From positions 54,510-118,509 of the forward strand of contig NZ_NIVQ01000011.1 in NCBI RefSeq assembly GCF_002811245.1: DNA of 64,000 nucleotides, written 5' to 3'. The DNA is from Vibrio salilacus. GTDB lineage: Bacteria; Pseudomonadota; Gammaproteobacteria; Enterobacterales; Vibrionaceae. A program made the translations under genes and the position numbers. Below the pieces are notes generated by a model. The model ran no database searches, was not told the origin of the DNA, and saw only the letters and a program-made list of their open reading frames with translations. Numbering within the stretch: the stretch's first letter is position 1; the number at the start of each line of letters is the position of its first letter. This document shows positions 38,058-49,696 of this stretch, one piece after another.

Positions 38058-39065
38058 TTAGAAAGTCAGTGCGTTTTGCCATTCGCGAATCCAAGCTTTG
38101 CGGTTTTGCGCCACCTCATCCGCCGAGAAAGCAAGCGATTTGCTCGGCACAGTCAGAGTGTCAAATCCTTGTGGCAATTTAACGTCGGTGACAGGATACA
38201 TCCAGTTGCCCGTTGGCATTGCCGATTGGAAGGCATCACTAAGAATAAACGCCATAAACTGATCGGCCAGTTTGTCATTTTGAGTACTTTTCACCTTGGC
38301 CGCGACCTCTACCTGGGTGTAGTGACCTTCGGCAAAGTTAGCCGCTGCAAACTTTGCATCATTCTCTGCAATCAAATGATAAGCGGGCGATGTGGTGTAA
38401 GACAAAACCAAATCCGACTCACCAGCAAGGAACATTGAGTAGGCTTCTGACCAACCTTTGGTGACCGTCACTGTCTTGTTGGCTAACTCTTGCCAAGCTT
38501 GCGGCGCAGCCTCACCGTAAACCGATTTAATCCACAACATAAGCCCTTGTCCAGGTGTTGAGGTGCGCGGATCTTGGTAGATCACTTTCAAATCGTCACG
38601 AGACTCAATCAACTGTTTAAGGCTGGTTGGTGGGTTAGCCAGTTTCTCTTTGTTGTACACAAAAGCAAAGTAGCCAAAGTCGTAAGGTACGAACGTTTGG
38701 TCATCCCACCCATTAGGCAACGTCACCTTACTAGTATCGACGGTATGTGTTGTTAGTAGCCCGGTTTGTTTCGCTTCTGCCATCAGGTTGTTATCTAGGC
38801 CCAACACGATATCGGCTTTACTGTTACTGCCTTCCAAACGTAAACGGTTAAGAATCGAGACGCCATCATCGAGCGCGACAAAGTTAACGTCACAACCACA
38901 TTGCGCTTCAAACGCTTTTTCAATCGTCGGACCTGGGCCCCACTCTGCGGCAAACGAGTCATAGGTGTACACCGTTAAGGTGTCATTCGCCGCTTGGGCG
39001 GAAAAAGAGGTGATCAATGCAACGGCAAGGCTGCTGATAGAAATAGGGGTTAGAGTGTGGTTCAC
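38058..39065 (-). CDS. thiB: Thiamine-binding periplasmic protein
   Basis: 335-aa substrate-binding protein for thiamine, TMP and TPP. The start is GTG at 39065, preceded by AAGGAGA. The signal peptide covers residues 1-25 and ends ISSLAVALITSFSAQA. The mature N-terminus LTVYTYDSFAAEWGPGP and DPRTSTPGQGLMLWIK are typical of ThiB/TbpA. First gene of thiBPQ, controlled by the TPP riboswitch directly upstream. Confidence 0.96.
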   Translation of the reverse strand: MNHTLTPISISSLAVALITSFSAQAANDTLTVYTYDSFAAEWGPGPTIEKAFEAQCGCDVNFVALDDGVSILNRLRLEGSNSKADIVLGLDNNLMAEAKQTGLLTTHTVDTSKVTLPNGWDDQTFVPYDFGYFAFVYNKEKLANPPTSLKQLIESRDDLKVIYQDPRTSTPGQGLMLWIKSVYGEAAPQAWQELANKTVTVTKGWSEAYSMFLAGESDLVLSYTTSPAYHLIAENDAKFAAANFAEGHYTQVEVAAKVKSTQNDKLADQFMAFILSDAFQSAMPTGNWMYPVTDVKLPQGFDTLTVPSKSLAFSADEVAQNRKAWIREWQNALTF

Positions 39066-39121
39066 TGCTCGCGCTCTCCTTGTGTGAGCGGCACAGGCTT
39101 GAGGGACAGTAACTTGGTGTC

Positions 39122-39240
39122 CAGACTCAATTCCTACGCCAGCATTATCTGGTTCAGGTACACGGGTCCCAAGCAGAGCCTGATCTCAGCCACCAGCCAA
39201 TAAAGGTTGACTCAGTAGCTCCCCGATGAGTTACGCTCAG
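39122..39240 (-). ncRNA. TPP riboswitch (THI element) upstream of thiB
   Basis: On the minus strand the conserved elements occur in order: ACTCATCGGGGAGC, GGCTGAGATCAGGC, GGGACCCGTGTACCTGAACC and AGATAATGCTGGCGTAGGAA. The aptamer ends about 57 bp before the thiB GTG. TPP binding should switch off transporter synthesis. No strong terminator is visible, so control of translation initiation is more likely. Confidence 0.96.
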
Positions 39241-39294
39241 ATTGTAATAGTTATCAGACTCAATAGCCATCCCCTAATAATTGGAGGTGCAGCT

Positions 39295-39924
39295 TTAAAT
39301 ATGACGGGGATCATAGCCCCAACGTGGAACGAGCCCTTGCTCAACACCCAAGTGATCGAGAATGCGCGCCACCATAAAGTCAACTAAATCGTCAATCGAC
39401 GTTGGCTGATGATAAAAACCTGGCGCAGCTGGCATAATAGTGACGCCAAGCTGCGACAGCTTATGCATATTCTCGAGGTGGAGGGTTGAAAATGGTGTCT
39501 CACGTACGACCAACAGCAGCTGGCCACGCTCTTTGATCACCACATCGGCGGCACGCTCAATAAGGTTATCCGACATACCGTGAGCAATCGCAGCGACACT
39601 GCCTGCCGAACAAGGGCAAACCACCATCTGCTTTGGTGCCGCCGAGCCAGAGGCAACCGGAGAGAACCAATCATCTTTACCACACACCACCAGTTTGTCT
39701 GGCGCACAATTAAGCTGTTTGACTAGCGCTTGCTGCGCAGCTTGTGGGTTAGCTGGCAACTTTAGTTCTTGCTCAGTCGCCAACACCACGCGTGCGGCTG
39801 AAGAAATCAGCAGATAAACTTGATAATCGGCGGCGAGCAAACACTCTAGCAAACGCAGACCGTAAGGAGCGCCGGATGCGCCAGTAAAAGCTAAGGTGAT
39901 GGCTTTAGGTTTGTTGTTACTCAT
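39295..39924 (-). CDS. ubiX: Flavin prenyltransferase UbiX
   Basis: 209-aa enzyme that makes prenylated FMN, the cofactor of the UbiD decarboxylase in ubiquinone synthesis. The N-terminal FMN-binding segment [20 protein letters not shown] is at about residues 9-28. [20 protein letters not shown] and [15 protein letters not shown] are the family's active-site stretches. It is 11 bp downstream of mpl. Pad1-like paralogues exist, but the size and mpl linkage favour UbiX. Confidence 0.94.
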   Translation of the reverse strand: MSNNKPKAITLAFTGASGAPYGLRLLECLLAADYQVYLLISSAARVVLATEQELKLPANPQAAQQALVKQLNCAPDKLVVCGKDDWFSPVASGSAAPKQMVVCPCSAGSVAAIAHGMSDNLIERAADVVIKERGQLLLVVRETPFSTLHLENMHKLSQLGVTIMPAAPGFYHQPTSIDDLVDFMVARILDHLGVEQGLVPRWGYDPRHI

Positions 39925-39935
39925 AGTTACTCGGT

Positions 39936-41288
39936 TCAGTCGGCGAGTTTCGCCAATAATTTGCTGTGAATACCTTCGAAGCCGCCGTTACTCATCACCA
40001 ACACTTTATCACCCGGTTGCGCACTGGCAACAATGTCAGCCACCAGTTGCTCAATGTCATGGGCAACTTGGGCGGGTTGATAACACTGCTCAGCAACATC
40101 GGCAACAGACCAATCGATATTATTCGGTTGATAGAGAAACACGCGATCAGCTTTGGCCAATGACGCGGCTAACGTATCTTTGTGCACACCACGTTTCATG
40201 GTTGCACTGCGCGGCTCAAGTACCGCGATAATTTTATCCTTGCCGACCTTGTTACGTAAACCACCTAAAGTCAGTTCAATCGCAGTGGGGTGATGAGCAA
40301 AATCATCATAAACGGTCACACCGTTAACCTGCCCTTTTAACTCTAGTCGGCGCTTGGTATTAATAAAGGTTGTCAGCGATTGACAAGCGAGGTCGGGGGT
40401 AACGCCAACATGGCGCGCCGCTGCAATCGCCATCAAAGCATTATCGACATTGTGATCGCCGACTAAATCCCAATCGACTTGACCCACTTTTTTACCCTGG
40501 AACAAAACAGCAAATTTAGAGCCATCGCGCTCAAGCTTTTCAGCCTGCCAATCACCGCCTAAACCACTGAATTCGGTTTCGCTCCAGCAACCACGAGCTA
40601 AAACATCGCTAAGCGCCTGATCTTGCTTGGGAGCGAGAATACGACCATTACTTGGTACAGTGCGAACTAAATGATGGAACTGACGCTTAATGGCTTCAAG
40701 ATCATCAAAAATATCGGCATGATCGAACTCGAGATTATTCATCACCAAGGTACGAGGGTGATAATGAACAAACTTAGAACGCTTATCGAAAAAAGCGCTG
40801 TCATATTCATCGGCTTCGACCACAAAAAACATACTCTCGCCCAAACGTGCCGAGACTCCGAAGTTACCCAACACGCCACCAACAAGAAATCCAGGTTGAT
40901 AACCACACGCCTCGAGGATCCACGCCAGCATACTTGATGTGGTGGTTTTACCATGTGTCCCTGATACGGCAAGCACCCAACGATCATGGAGTAAAAACTC
41001 CTGCAGCCACTGTGGGCCTGAGGTATAGCGCAAATTGGTATTAAGCACATGCTCTACGCACGGATTACCGCGGCTCATGGCATTACCGATCACCACTAGG
41101 TCGGGCGCAGGATCAAGCTGTGAAGGATCAAAGCCTTCTATTATTTCAATACCTTGTGACTCTAGTAGTGTGCTCATCGGCGGATAAACGTTGGCATCAC
41201 TACCCGTCACTTTATGCCCCAGTTGACGAGCCAACACCGCTGCGCCACCCATAAATGTGCCGCAAATTCCCAAGATATGAATATGCAT
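39936..41288 (-). CDS. mpl: Murein tripeptide ligase Mpl
   Basis: 450-aa Mur ligase that joins recycled L-Ala-gamma-D-Glu-meso-DAP to UDP-MurNAc. The N-terminal Rossmann start is [20 protein letters not shown]. The ATP loop [16 protein letters not shown] is at about residue 107. [10 protein letters not shown] and [15 protein letters not shown] are conserved Mur-ligase segments. Length is slightly under E. coli Mpl. It is divergent from fbp and followed by ubiX. Confidence 0.95.
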   Translation of the reverse strand: MHIHILGICGTFMGGAAVLARQLGHKVTGSDANVYPPMSTLLESQGIEIIEGFDPSQLDPAPDLVVIGNAMSRGNPCVEHVLNTNLRYTSGPQWLQEFLLHDRWVLAVSGTHGKTTTSSMLAWILEACGYQPGFLVGGVLGNFGVSARLGESMFFVVEADEYDSAFFDKRSKFVHYHPRTLVMNNLEFDHADIFDDLEAIKRQFHHLVRTVPSNGRILAPKQDQALSDVLARGCWSETEFSGLGGDWQAEKLERDGSKFAVLFQGKKVGQVDWDLVGDHNVDNALMAIAAARHVGVTPDLACQSLTTFINTKRRLELKGQVNGVTVYDDFAHHPTAIELTLGGLRNKVGKDKIIAVLEPRSATMKRGVHKDTLAASLAKADRVFLYQPNNIDWSVADVAEQCYQPAQVAHDIEQLVADIVASAQPGDKVLVMSNGGFEGIHSKLLAKLAD

Positions 41289-42617
<1,329 letters not shown>

Positions 42618-42642
42618 TCTGCCAAGCAATTCCAAAAGTAAA

Positions 42643-42671
42643 AGAGTCGACCAAGGTCGACTCTTTTTTTG
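42643..42671 (+). terminator. Intrinsic terminator of fbp
   Basis: AGAGTCGACC-AA-GGTCGACTCT is followed by T7, 25 bp past the stop. Confidence 0.93.
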
Positions 42672-42696
42672 TGTGCTGACTCTTTTATCCGCTTAA

Positions 42697-42772
42697 GTTT
42701 GTTAGCTGGTTAAAGTTTATTGGCTAGTTAAACGTGTGTTCGCTGGTCAAAACTTGTTTGCCAGTTAAAGCC
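42697..42772 (+). repeat. Four degenerate ~19-bp direct repeats
   Basis: Units such as GTTTGTTAGCTGGTTAAA, GTTTATTGGCTAGTTAAAC and GTGTGTTCGCTGGTCAAAAC follow each other with several mismatches. They fill the space between the fbp terminator and ytfP. They look like an old decayed tandem duplication. Function unknown. Confidence 0.55.
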
Positions 42773-42858
42773 TTGAAACCGCAGTCGATCTAAGCACTGA
42801 GATATAATCTTATTGAAAGAAAGGATCGAACCTGTCGCAGATACCGTTGAACAACTAC

Positions 42859-43206
42859 CTATACCTTTTGACACCAATCTCCAGAAGCGATCAACACATC
42901 AAGATGGCTGGCATCTTGGTAAAAATAGATCCAAGCTAGTCCAAATGGTGTGTCAATTTGCTCTCGTTGATAGGTCACGGGGACATCTTCAAGCAAATCA
43001 AGCTGCTCAAGTGTCGCCTCATCAAGTAGATAAACTTCACCAACAATAGGGCTATGTCCTTCGGTTACGGCTGGATACGAACCAAGATCATATAAACTGT
43101 AAATAGGTGGCGTGGTGTGTGTGCCAAGCCATTGTGCTTGGGCCATTAGATGATGGTTAACTTCCCCATGGCGTAACGTGCCATAAACAAACACTAAATG
43201 TTGCAT
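42859..43206 (-). CDS. ytfP: Gamma-glutamylcyclotransferase-like protein YtfP
   Basis: 115-aa GGCT-fold protein. The start at 43206 (MQHLVFVYGTLRHGEVNH) has GGTAGGG upstream and lies 22 bp after the tamB stop; the open frame to 43257 overlaps tamB and is rejected. VYGTLRHGE is the substrate-binding YGxLR motif, and VTEGHSPIVGEVYLLDE carries the probable catalytic Glu. The family cyclises gamma-glutamyl amines; the in vivo substrate is unknown. The tamA-tamB-ytfP order is as in E. coli. Confidence 0.88.
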   Translation of the reverse strand: MQHLVFVYGTLRHGEVNHHLMAQAQWLGTHTTPPIYSLYDLGSYPAVTEGHSPIVGEVYLLDEATLEQLDLLEDVPVTYQREQIDTPFGLAWIYFYQDASHLDVLIASGDWCQKV

Positions 43207-43228
43207 CCCTACCCTGCCTTTTATGTTC

Positions 43229-46200
43229 CTAATCAAACTCAAACTGGTATAGCACATCTACCGCGCTGTCGACGCCCGACATCGCTTCTAAATAAAGATC
43301 CTGCATCAAACGATAGCGCACCGTAAACTCACCGACTGAATCAAAGATTCCCACGCCATATTTCACTTGCAGTCCTGGAAAAATATAGCCGCTTACCGTT
43401 ACTTGTGAATCGTCACCTGAACCCGCAGTATCAAGTTGAAGATCCTGAACACCAAAAGCTTCACCAATTTCACCCACCACGCGACCACTTTGCGCTAAGC
43501 TAAGACCAATCAAGGTCGTGGTCATCGCATTACCGCCCGTTTCACCATCAATGTCTTGCCCACGCAGTAAATAAGACAAAGCGTTAGCTTGGGGCATTGC
43601 CGGTTCAGAGAAAATCATCACCGTCGGTTCACTAGCAGGCCCGGTCACTTTGACCCCTGCGGTAACCTCGTCGCGCGTATTTTCCGGATTACGTATCGCG
43701 GTGATCTGAACATAAGGTTGATCGACCGGACCATTCATCAGAATTTTGCCCTCATTTATCCGTAAATCTTGGCCAAATGAGCGATAGGAACCGTCGGTAA
43801 TATTGATTTCACCAGTGATAAATGGTCCTTTGTCTTTTTGAGCCACATTAAGCTGACCGACTAAACCGCCTTCCAGTCCAAAAGCGGACAATTTAAAGTC
43901 ATCACCAATCTTAATATTGATATCGGTTTCAACCGCAAAAGGAGCCGAGCTCTGCTCATCGATTGGTTCCAATTGTTGATTCAAAATCACCTGATCTTTC
44001 GATACTCCCACCGCACTGGATGGTAATTCTTCAACTAAGATGCGCCCCCAAGGCAGCACAATATCCCCATCAATTCGCGCATAATTTGGCGTGGCAGAGA
44101 TGATCATGTCAGGCTGAACTTTGATCTTAACCATAGGCGGAAGGTCGACCAACAACTCTTGGGCGTAAACACGCACATTGGTGCTCCAATCTTGCATATC
44201 TTGCCAGTCAGCATCACCGGACAACTCTAACTGACCGTCGGGTGTATTCAGCGCCGCCGCCAAAGAGGCTTGATAACCATCAAAGTTAAGCAACACACGA
44301 CCAGACTCAATTTCAACCGGAGAGATCTCCCCTTTAAGCTTAATGTCATCGACCACAAACCGCCCTTTAACCTGAGGTTGAAGAGCAGGTCCAGTAATCG
44401 CCAAGTCTGTTGATATATTGGATTTGAGCTGACTAAACTCACCAATGATCGGGGCGATGAAATCGAGATTGAAGGTTGTCAATTGCAAACGACCATCGAG
44501 TTGCTTGTCTTGACTTAAAACATCGGCAATCGCGACATGACCGGAAACATCACCATTGTCCGTGACATCAAGCAACCAATCGGCCTGTAACTGGTTGTTG
44601 TCGAGCTGGGCATTGAGCGCCACCGACTCCCAGCCGATACTCACCGCTTGCTCTAACTGTTGGGTCACTTGACCTTTCGGTAGTTGCAGCGCCGCCTTGA
44701 TATACGGCGGCAAGTCTGGTGCCCACTTAGCGGTTACTTGCGCATTTACTTGCCCTGCAACCACAGTTTGCTGCGGTATCAGCATCGCGATTTGATCAAA
44801 ATTAAAGTGCTCAAGAGAGATCGTTGCCTCGCCACTTTGACCGACATTGATGTCTTTATCTAGACACAGGGTTGAATCCGCTTGCTGCCAACAATGAGCC
44901 GCCACCGAGACTTGTTCAGTCGCCATATCCAAAGCTAAGGCTGTCGATTGAGCCAGACGCCACTCCCCCTGCTTCGAGGACAACTGCATCCGTTTTAAAT
45001 CCCCACGCCAAGCCAGTTCGGGCTTATCGTCAAGAGCGCCAGAAAGGGTTAACTGGGTCGAAACAATATTTGAGCTAACATCAAGAATTAAATCATGCGC
45101 TTGCTGGGAGCCATTCAGATTTAACCTGAGCTCATCAAGCATATAATCTTGATAATGTGCTTGCGTGACTTTGAGCGCTAAACGTCCTTCAGGAGTCGGG
45201 AGTGGTGTCACTCGCCCCTTCAGTGTCACCTTCTCGACCTGAGCTTGCTGCTGCCAGTCAATCGCGTCTAGCTCTAAATTAAGGCTAATCTCTGGTGTTT
45301 GCAGTGCACCACGTAGTTTGACGTCACCACGTGCTCTACCTTGCAGATCAGGCAGCGTTTTTATCATCTCAGGAAAATGGATCGCCAAGTCCATCTGCCA
45401 TACTTGACCGAGCTCGCCTTGCGCTTCAATTTTATTCGGCCCATGAGACAAGACCAAACGTGGAGTCTTGACCATCAACTCGCCGTTGCCCGCATGGTCA
45501 GCAGCACTCAATGCCCCTTCAATATTGAGCGGATAGCCACGCAGTAAACCATCAATATCCAACTTAGGTAGCTCGACATTCCAACCGCCCTGCTTGGTCA
45601 AACTACCAGTAGTAGAGAGCGAGCCACTGAGATCGCCTTCCGCATCTGGCCATTGCAAACCCGGCTGAATATGACTGATGTTTAGATTCGCCGCCCAATT
45701 GATTGGCGCTTGCCAGTTGGCCATCACATCCCCCGTCAGGCTGCCCCCCAAGGTCGCCATCTCAACCCGACTTAGCTCAATGTGCGACAAATCCCCTTTG
45801 CCTTCGAGTGACAAAGAGAGATCAGGTAAGGCTTGACCTTTGATCTCACTATTCAGTGCTAAGGTATAGCCATCAAGAGATCCACGGCTTTGCAGCGAGT
45901 CTAGCGCAACAAAATACTCCCCTTGGCCAGTGAGAGGCCATTGCACGTCAACGTCCGATAGTTGGACATCAAAAGGGAGATCACGACGCAGCGGTTGCAA
46001 CTGGGCATGAATATCGCCTGTCGCTAACCCATCAAACACTGCCTTCACATCCAAATCAGCGACACTGCCACTGGCTTTAACAACCACCGTTTGTCCTTTG
46101 GCTACCGGCTCTTTAACCGTGGCATTGAGGCTAAGTGTCAATGGGTAGTCACCAGCAAGCTTAATATTGGTGGCAAGCTGGGCATTCATTTGCGGCATAT

Positions 46201-46999
46201 CTAGAGTTAAGTTTTTGACATTGACCTGAGATTGCTTGGCATTGGCCACCAAGGCTAAATGATTGACAATCACGGGTGTCGCTTGTTCAAGCTTGAAATC
46301 ACGAATATCTAAACCGAGCAATTCAATTTGCAGCGGTAGAACCACCTCAGGAAGCTCGATAGTCTCTGATGGCTCATTTGTCGCGCTCGAAACAGTACTC
46401 TGCGCTTCGACGCTGTCCTTGTCAGCTAAGGCGACACGAGGCGATATCAGTTCCATTTTATTGATTCGCAGGCGGTTACCTTGAAACGAAGCACCAGTGG
46501 TAAACGAGCGCCAACCAATCTGGTGGCCAAGCATATCGAGTTCGATATTGCTCAACGCCAAGCGAGCAACACTGATCGGGATAGGTGAAGTAATCATGCT
46601 AGATGATGAAGAGGGGTCACTGGTCTGTGGAGCTTGATCAGCGCTGGGCGGCAATTCAGGCATCGAAAAATTCAAACCGTCAATCGCCAGTTCATCCACA
46701 CACACTCCCGGTTCGGTCAGGCAGGCGGGATTGATCGCCAATGTCAGCGTTTGTGCTTGCATCGAAATATTCAACTGAGGATCATCAAAGCGTACCTTAT
46801 TGAGCGTAAATCGCGGCAACACCGCGCCGTCAGTCGCCTCAATCCTTAGCTGTGGCAGGGCTTTTTCGACTCCCCAAACAATCAAGTTCAAGCCGGGGTT
46901 GGTCAACAGTAGCATCGCTAATGTCAACAACAGCAAAAACAGCAAGCTGACAACAGAGAGTGAGAGCCACTTCGAGCACTTGATCAGCACTTTAATCAT
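43229..46999 (-). CDS. tamB: Translocation and assembly module / lipid-transport protein TamB
   Basis: 1256-aa AsmA-like protein. One N-terminal membrane anchor (about residues 10-35) is followed by a very long beta-taco groove of repeated beta strands and the C-terminal DUF490/TamB domain (about 900-1256, ending in VDVLYQFEFD). It bridges inner and outer membranes with TamA. Current work in enterics supports anterograde phospholipid transport. Length is as usual. Its start overlaps tamA by 4 bp. Numerous antisense open frames here are shadows. Confidence 0.95.
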   Translation of the reverse strand: MIKVLIKCSKWLSLSVVSLLFLLLLTLAMLLLTNPGLNLIVWGVEKALPQLRIEATDGAVLPRFTLNKVRFDDPQLNISMQAQTLTLAINPACLTEPGVCVDELAIDGLNFSMPELPPSADQAPQTSDPSSSSSMITSPIPISVARLALSNIELDMLGHQIGWRSFTTGASFQGNRLRINKMELISPRVALADKDSVEAQSTVSSATNEPSETIELPEVVLPLQIELLGLDIRDFKLEQATPVIVNHLALVANAKQSQVNVKNLTLDMPQMNAQLATNIKLAGDYPLTLSLNATVKEPVAKGQTVVVKASGSVADLDVKAVFDGLATGDIHAQLQPLRRDLPFDVQLSDVDVQWPLTGQGEYFVALDSLQSRGSLDGYTLALNSEIKGQALPDLSLSLEGKGDLSHIELSRVEMATLGGSLTGDVMANWQAPINWAANLNISHIQPGLQWPDAEGDLSGSLSTTGSLTKQGGWNVELPKLDIDGLLRGYPLNIEGALSAADHAGNGELMVKTPRLVLSHGPNKIEAQGELGQVWQMDLAIHFPEMIKTLPDLQGRARGDVKLRGALQTPEISLNLELDAIDWQQQAQVEKVTLKGRVTPLPTPEGRLALKVTQAHYQDYMLDELRLNLNGSQQAHDLILDVSSNIVSTQLTLSGALDDKPELAWRGDLKRMQLSSKQGEWRLAQSTALALDMATEQVSVAAHCWQQADSTLCLDKDINVGQSGEATISLEHFNFDQIAMLIPQQTVVAGQVNAQVTAKWAPDLPPYIKAALQLPKGQVTQQLEQAVSIGWESVALNAQLDNNQLQADWLLDVTDNGDVSGHVAIADVLSQDKQLDGRLQLTTFNLDFIAPIIGEFSQLKSNISTDLAITGPALQPQVKGRFVVDDIKLKGEISPVEIESGRVLLNFDGYQASLAAALNTPDGQLELSGDADWQDMQDWSTNVRVYAQELLVDLPPMVKIKVQPDMIISATPNYARIDGDIVLPWGRILVEELPSSAVGVSKDQVILNQQLEPIDEQSSAPFAVETDINIKIGDDFKLSAFGLEGGLVGQLNVAQKDKGPFITGEINITDGSYRSFGQDLRINEGKILMNGPVDQPYVQITAIRNPENTRDEVTAGVKVTGPASEPTVMIFSEPAMPQANALSYLLRGQDIDGETGGNAMTTTLIGLSLAQSGRVVGEIGEAFGVQDLQLDTAGSGDDSQVTVSGYIFPGLQVKYGVGIFDSVGEFTVRYRLMQDLYLEAMSGVDSAVDVLYQFEFD

Positions 47000-48711
47000 A
47001 ACTCTGGCCCTAAGGTGAAGTGGATTTGAAATTCATCGCCTGGCGCCGCATCCAATCCCCATGCAAAATCTAAACGAATAGGACCAACAGGTGATGCCCA
47101 GCGCACCCCGACCCCAGTACCGCGTTTTAATTCGGGTTGGTCATTAAATGCATCGCCAACATCATAAAATAGTGCGCCCCACCAATTTCCGTAAACACGA
47201 TACTGATATTCTAATGAACTGGTCGCCATATACTTCGCCCCAGTTAATGCACCGCTAGCATCCCTCGGCGAAATTGACTCGTAACCATAGCCGCGTAAAT
47301 TATTATCACCACCAACGAAAAAGCGCAAAGAAGGCGATAACTTGTCAAACTGTTCAACAAAGTTTGCGCCGCCATCAAGACGGAAAATGCCGCGATGATT
47401 GTCGCCAATACTACGAATCCAAGTCATGCCCCCTATCAAGCGAGTCACGCGCGTTTCCGATAACAGGCTAGGATCGCCATATTCAAGCGTGATACTTTGG
47501 CGATCCCCCCACATTGGCATCGCACCACCACGAATACGCGTACGCGACATAGAGATGCCGGGCAGCACAAATTGACCGCTATCATCTTGTATACCTTGCT
47601 GGTAATTCTCAATCAAATAGCGTGCGAACAGGGTTCGCTGCCAGCCACTGTCCATAACCCAATAGCGCTCTAACGCAAGATTGGACTCCAAGCTTTTGGT
47701 ATCGCGGCTATCGAGATTCTTCATGCCATACTGAATACGGTAATACTGTTTTAAGACATCATCGAGCGGGATGCGATAACCAGCGGTCACTGTTTGCTCG
47801 GGCGCAGAGAGAGAGAAAGTGCTACTGAAACTGTGTCCACGACTATTGACCCATGGTTTTTTCCACTTCAGCGTGCCACGAACACCCACATCCGTCGAAT
47901 ACCCGAGACCCGTTTCTACTTGATTACGTGCTTGCGGAGCCAAAGAAACTTTCATTGGCAATTCTCTTCCTTGGCCAAGCTGGCTCAAGTCTGGCTCGAC
48001 AAACACCGATGAGAACCAATCGGTATTCGACAGGTTCTGATTGTATTCACCCACCTGAGACACCAAATAAGGGTCTCCGGATTGATAAGGCGCCAGCGAT
48101 GCTACTCTGTCCTCTTTTATCTGGCTCCCCGTGATGACATTCTCACCAAAGTGGTAACGAATGCCGCTATCAAAGTGAAGACGAACAAAGGCTTGATTAA
48201 GTTCAGGGGCGATTTCCAAACGACTAAGCTGATAGCTGCCTTCAAAATAACCATGACGCAACGCCAGATTACGAATCGAACTTTTTAACGAGTCATACTG
48301 GCTATGCACCAGAGGCTGTCCTTGTTTCAACCCACTGTTTTCAATCAAGGCATTAAATTCTGGATCACGGCTAGCTTCGCCGCTGATCTGAATATCAACC
48401 AACTCAACTAACACCACTGGACCTGGGTCAATATTGACGGTCATTCGAGTTTGATCGTCTGACACAACAAACTCGTACATGGGGTGATAATACCCTAGCG
48501 CGTTGAGAGCCTCGGTGAAATTACGCTCTAAGCGCGCTTGAAAACGTAAACTAACGTCGTAGTCATCTGGTGGAATCGCCGACAAATAAGCATCAACATT
48601 ATCCAATAAGGCGCTTTCAATACCTTTAATATCCAAATCCAAGCCTTGCGCCCAACTGACAGGCGCAAACGTGAGGAGTGAGATTAGGACTGGTAAAGGC
48701 TTTCGGATCAT
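46996..48711 (-). CDS. tamA: Outer-membrane assembly factor TamA
   Basis: 571-aa Omp85-family barrel. A signal peptide (residues 1-21) is followed by three POTRA-like domains to about 270 and a 16-strand barrel. GVGVRWASPVGPIRLDFAWG near the C-terminus is the Omp85 signature, and FFVGGDNNLRGYGYESISPR is the lid/VRGF-like loop. It partners TamB, with a 4-bp gene overlap. Confidence 0.95.
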   Translation of the reverse strand: MIRKPLPVLISLLTFAPVSWAQGLDLDIKGIESALLDNVDAYLSAIPPDDYDVSLRFQARLERNFTEALNALGYYHPMYEFVVSDDQTRMTVNIDPGPVVLVELVDIQISGEASRDPEFNALIENSGLKQGQPLVHSQYDSLKSSIRNLALRHGYFEGSYQLSRLEIAPELNQAFVRLHFDSGIRYHFGENVITGSQIKEDRVASLAPYQSGDPYLVSQVGEYNQNLSNTDWFSSVFVEPDLSQLGQGRELPMKVSLAPQARNQVETGLGYSTDVGVRGTLKWKKPWVNSRGHSFSSTFSLSAPEQTVTAGYRIPLDDVLKQYYRIQYGMKNLDSRDTKSLESNLALERYWVMDSGWQRTLFARYLIENYQQGIQDDSGQFVLPGISMSRTRIRGGAMPMWGDRQSITLEYGDPSLLSETRVTRLIGGMTWIRSIGDNHRGIFRLDGGANFVEQFDKLSPSLRFFVGGDNNLRGYGYESISPRDASGALTGAKYMATSSLEYQYRVYGNWWGALFYDVGDAFNDQPELKRGTGVGVRWASPVGPIRLDFAWGLDAAPGDEFQIHFTLGPEL

Positions 48712-48827
48712 GCTTAATTATCTGTCTACATCATTTACAAGAATAATAACGCCTGTACAAATAGAAGTCTGTATGAAAACAGTCAATTAGGCGGTCTTTA
48801 TAAAAAAACTCATTAAGGATGTTTATC

Positions 48828-49451
48828 ATGCTCGACAAACAAAGCCTAATCTCGGCGCAAAATGCGCTACCTGGCCGTGAGACGCCAATAGCGATCGACG
48901 ATGTTCATTTCGTTAACCAATCCAGTTTGACCGCAGAACCTGCGCAAGGTTGCGAAAAAATCTTACTCGGTATGGGCTGTTTTTGGGGCGCTGAACGACT
49001 GTTCTGGCAATTGGAGGGCGTGATCAGCACCAGTGTTGGTTACGCAGGCGGCTATACTCCTAACCCAAGTTATCAAGAGGTGTGCAGCGGGCAAACAGGC
49101 CACACTGAAGTCGTGCGTGTTGTCTTCGACCCAAAGAAAATAAGCCTAGAGCAACTACTGCGTACTTTTTGGGAGAGGCATAATCCGACTCAGGGAATGC
49201 GTCAAGGCAATGATTTAGGGACACAATACCGTTCAGCCATCTATGTCTATAATGATGAGCAGCAACAGCAAGCGCAACAATCGAAACTTGCGTATCAAGC
49301 TTTGCTCGGAGATCAAGCAGACCATATCACCACAGAGATCTCGGCTGCTGGCCCATTTTATTACGCCGAGCAGTATCACCAACAATATCTAGCCAAAAAC
49401 CCTAATGGCTACTGTGGTTTAGGTGGAACTGGTGTTTGCTTCCCCGCATAA
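48828..49451 (+). CDS. msrA: Peptide methionine sulfoxide reductase MsrA
   Basis: 207-aa reductase repairing methionine-S-sulfoxide. The active-site motif [13 protein letters not shown] holds the catalytic Cys. The C-terminal cysteines in [17 protein letters not shown] are the recycling pair. The start at 48828 has AAGGA 8 bp upstream; an in-frame ATG at 48819 is less well placed. The length with its N-terminal extension matches E. coli MsrA. Divergent from tamA. Confidence 0.96.
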   Translation: MLDKQSLISAQNALPGRETPIAIDDVHFVNQSSLTAEPAQGCEKILLGMGCFWGAERLFWQLEGVISTSVGYAGGYTPNPSYQEVCSGQTGHTEVVRVVFDPKKISLEQLLRTFWERHNPTQGMRQGNDLGTQYRSAIYVYNDEQQQQAQQSKLAYQALLGDQADHITTEISAAGPFYYAEQYHQQYLAKNPNGYCGLGGTGVCFPA

Positions 49452-49454
49452 ACG

Positions 49455-49478
49455 AAAAAGTCGCCTCAGGGCGACTTT
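49455..49478. terminator. Bidirectional terminator between msrA and the small minus-strand gene
   Basis: AAAGTCGCC-TCAG-GGCGACTTT with an A-run on the left side. It is strongest for minus-strand transcription (TTTTT) and plausible for msrA. Confidence 0.85.
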
Positions 49479-49495
49479 GACTAACAACCACTGGT

Positions 49496-49696
49496 TTATG
49501 CAGAAAGCGACTCTATTGCCTGATTGATCTCTTTAAACGTCATCAGTTTTTGTTGATCCCGGACATCGGGCAACAACACCTTGCCATTATCAAAATCAAA
49601 CTCACCGACACCTGCAATAGCGAACTGACCTTTAAACAAAGCTTTAACAAATCGCGCAATCTGTTGTGGGTGATAGTTGGGAAATTTACGCAGCAT
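49496..49696 (-). CDS. Small conserved-looking protein of unknown function
   Basis: 66-aa protein not recognised. It is hydrophilic, with a basic N-terminus (MLRKFPNYHPQQIARFVKAL) and an acidic C-terminal part; no signal peptide, membrane helix or cysteine. The sequence alternates a helix-like segment with GEFDFDNGKVLLPDVRDQQK. It has its own terminator just downstream and an ATG preceded by a purine-rich stretch, and the frame is not antisense to another gene. I therefore think it is real. Possibly a Vibrio-specific family. Confidence 0.65.
   Translation of the reverse strand: MLRKFPNYHPQQIARFVKALFKGQFAIAGVGEFDFDNGKVLLPDVRDQQKLMTFKEINQAIESLSA

Noticed and set aside
42813..43049. 78-codon plus-strand frame opposite ytfP
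   Set aside because: Antisense to a conserved gene, with no similarity or start context.
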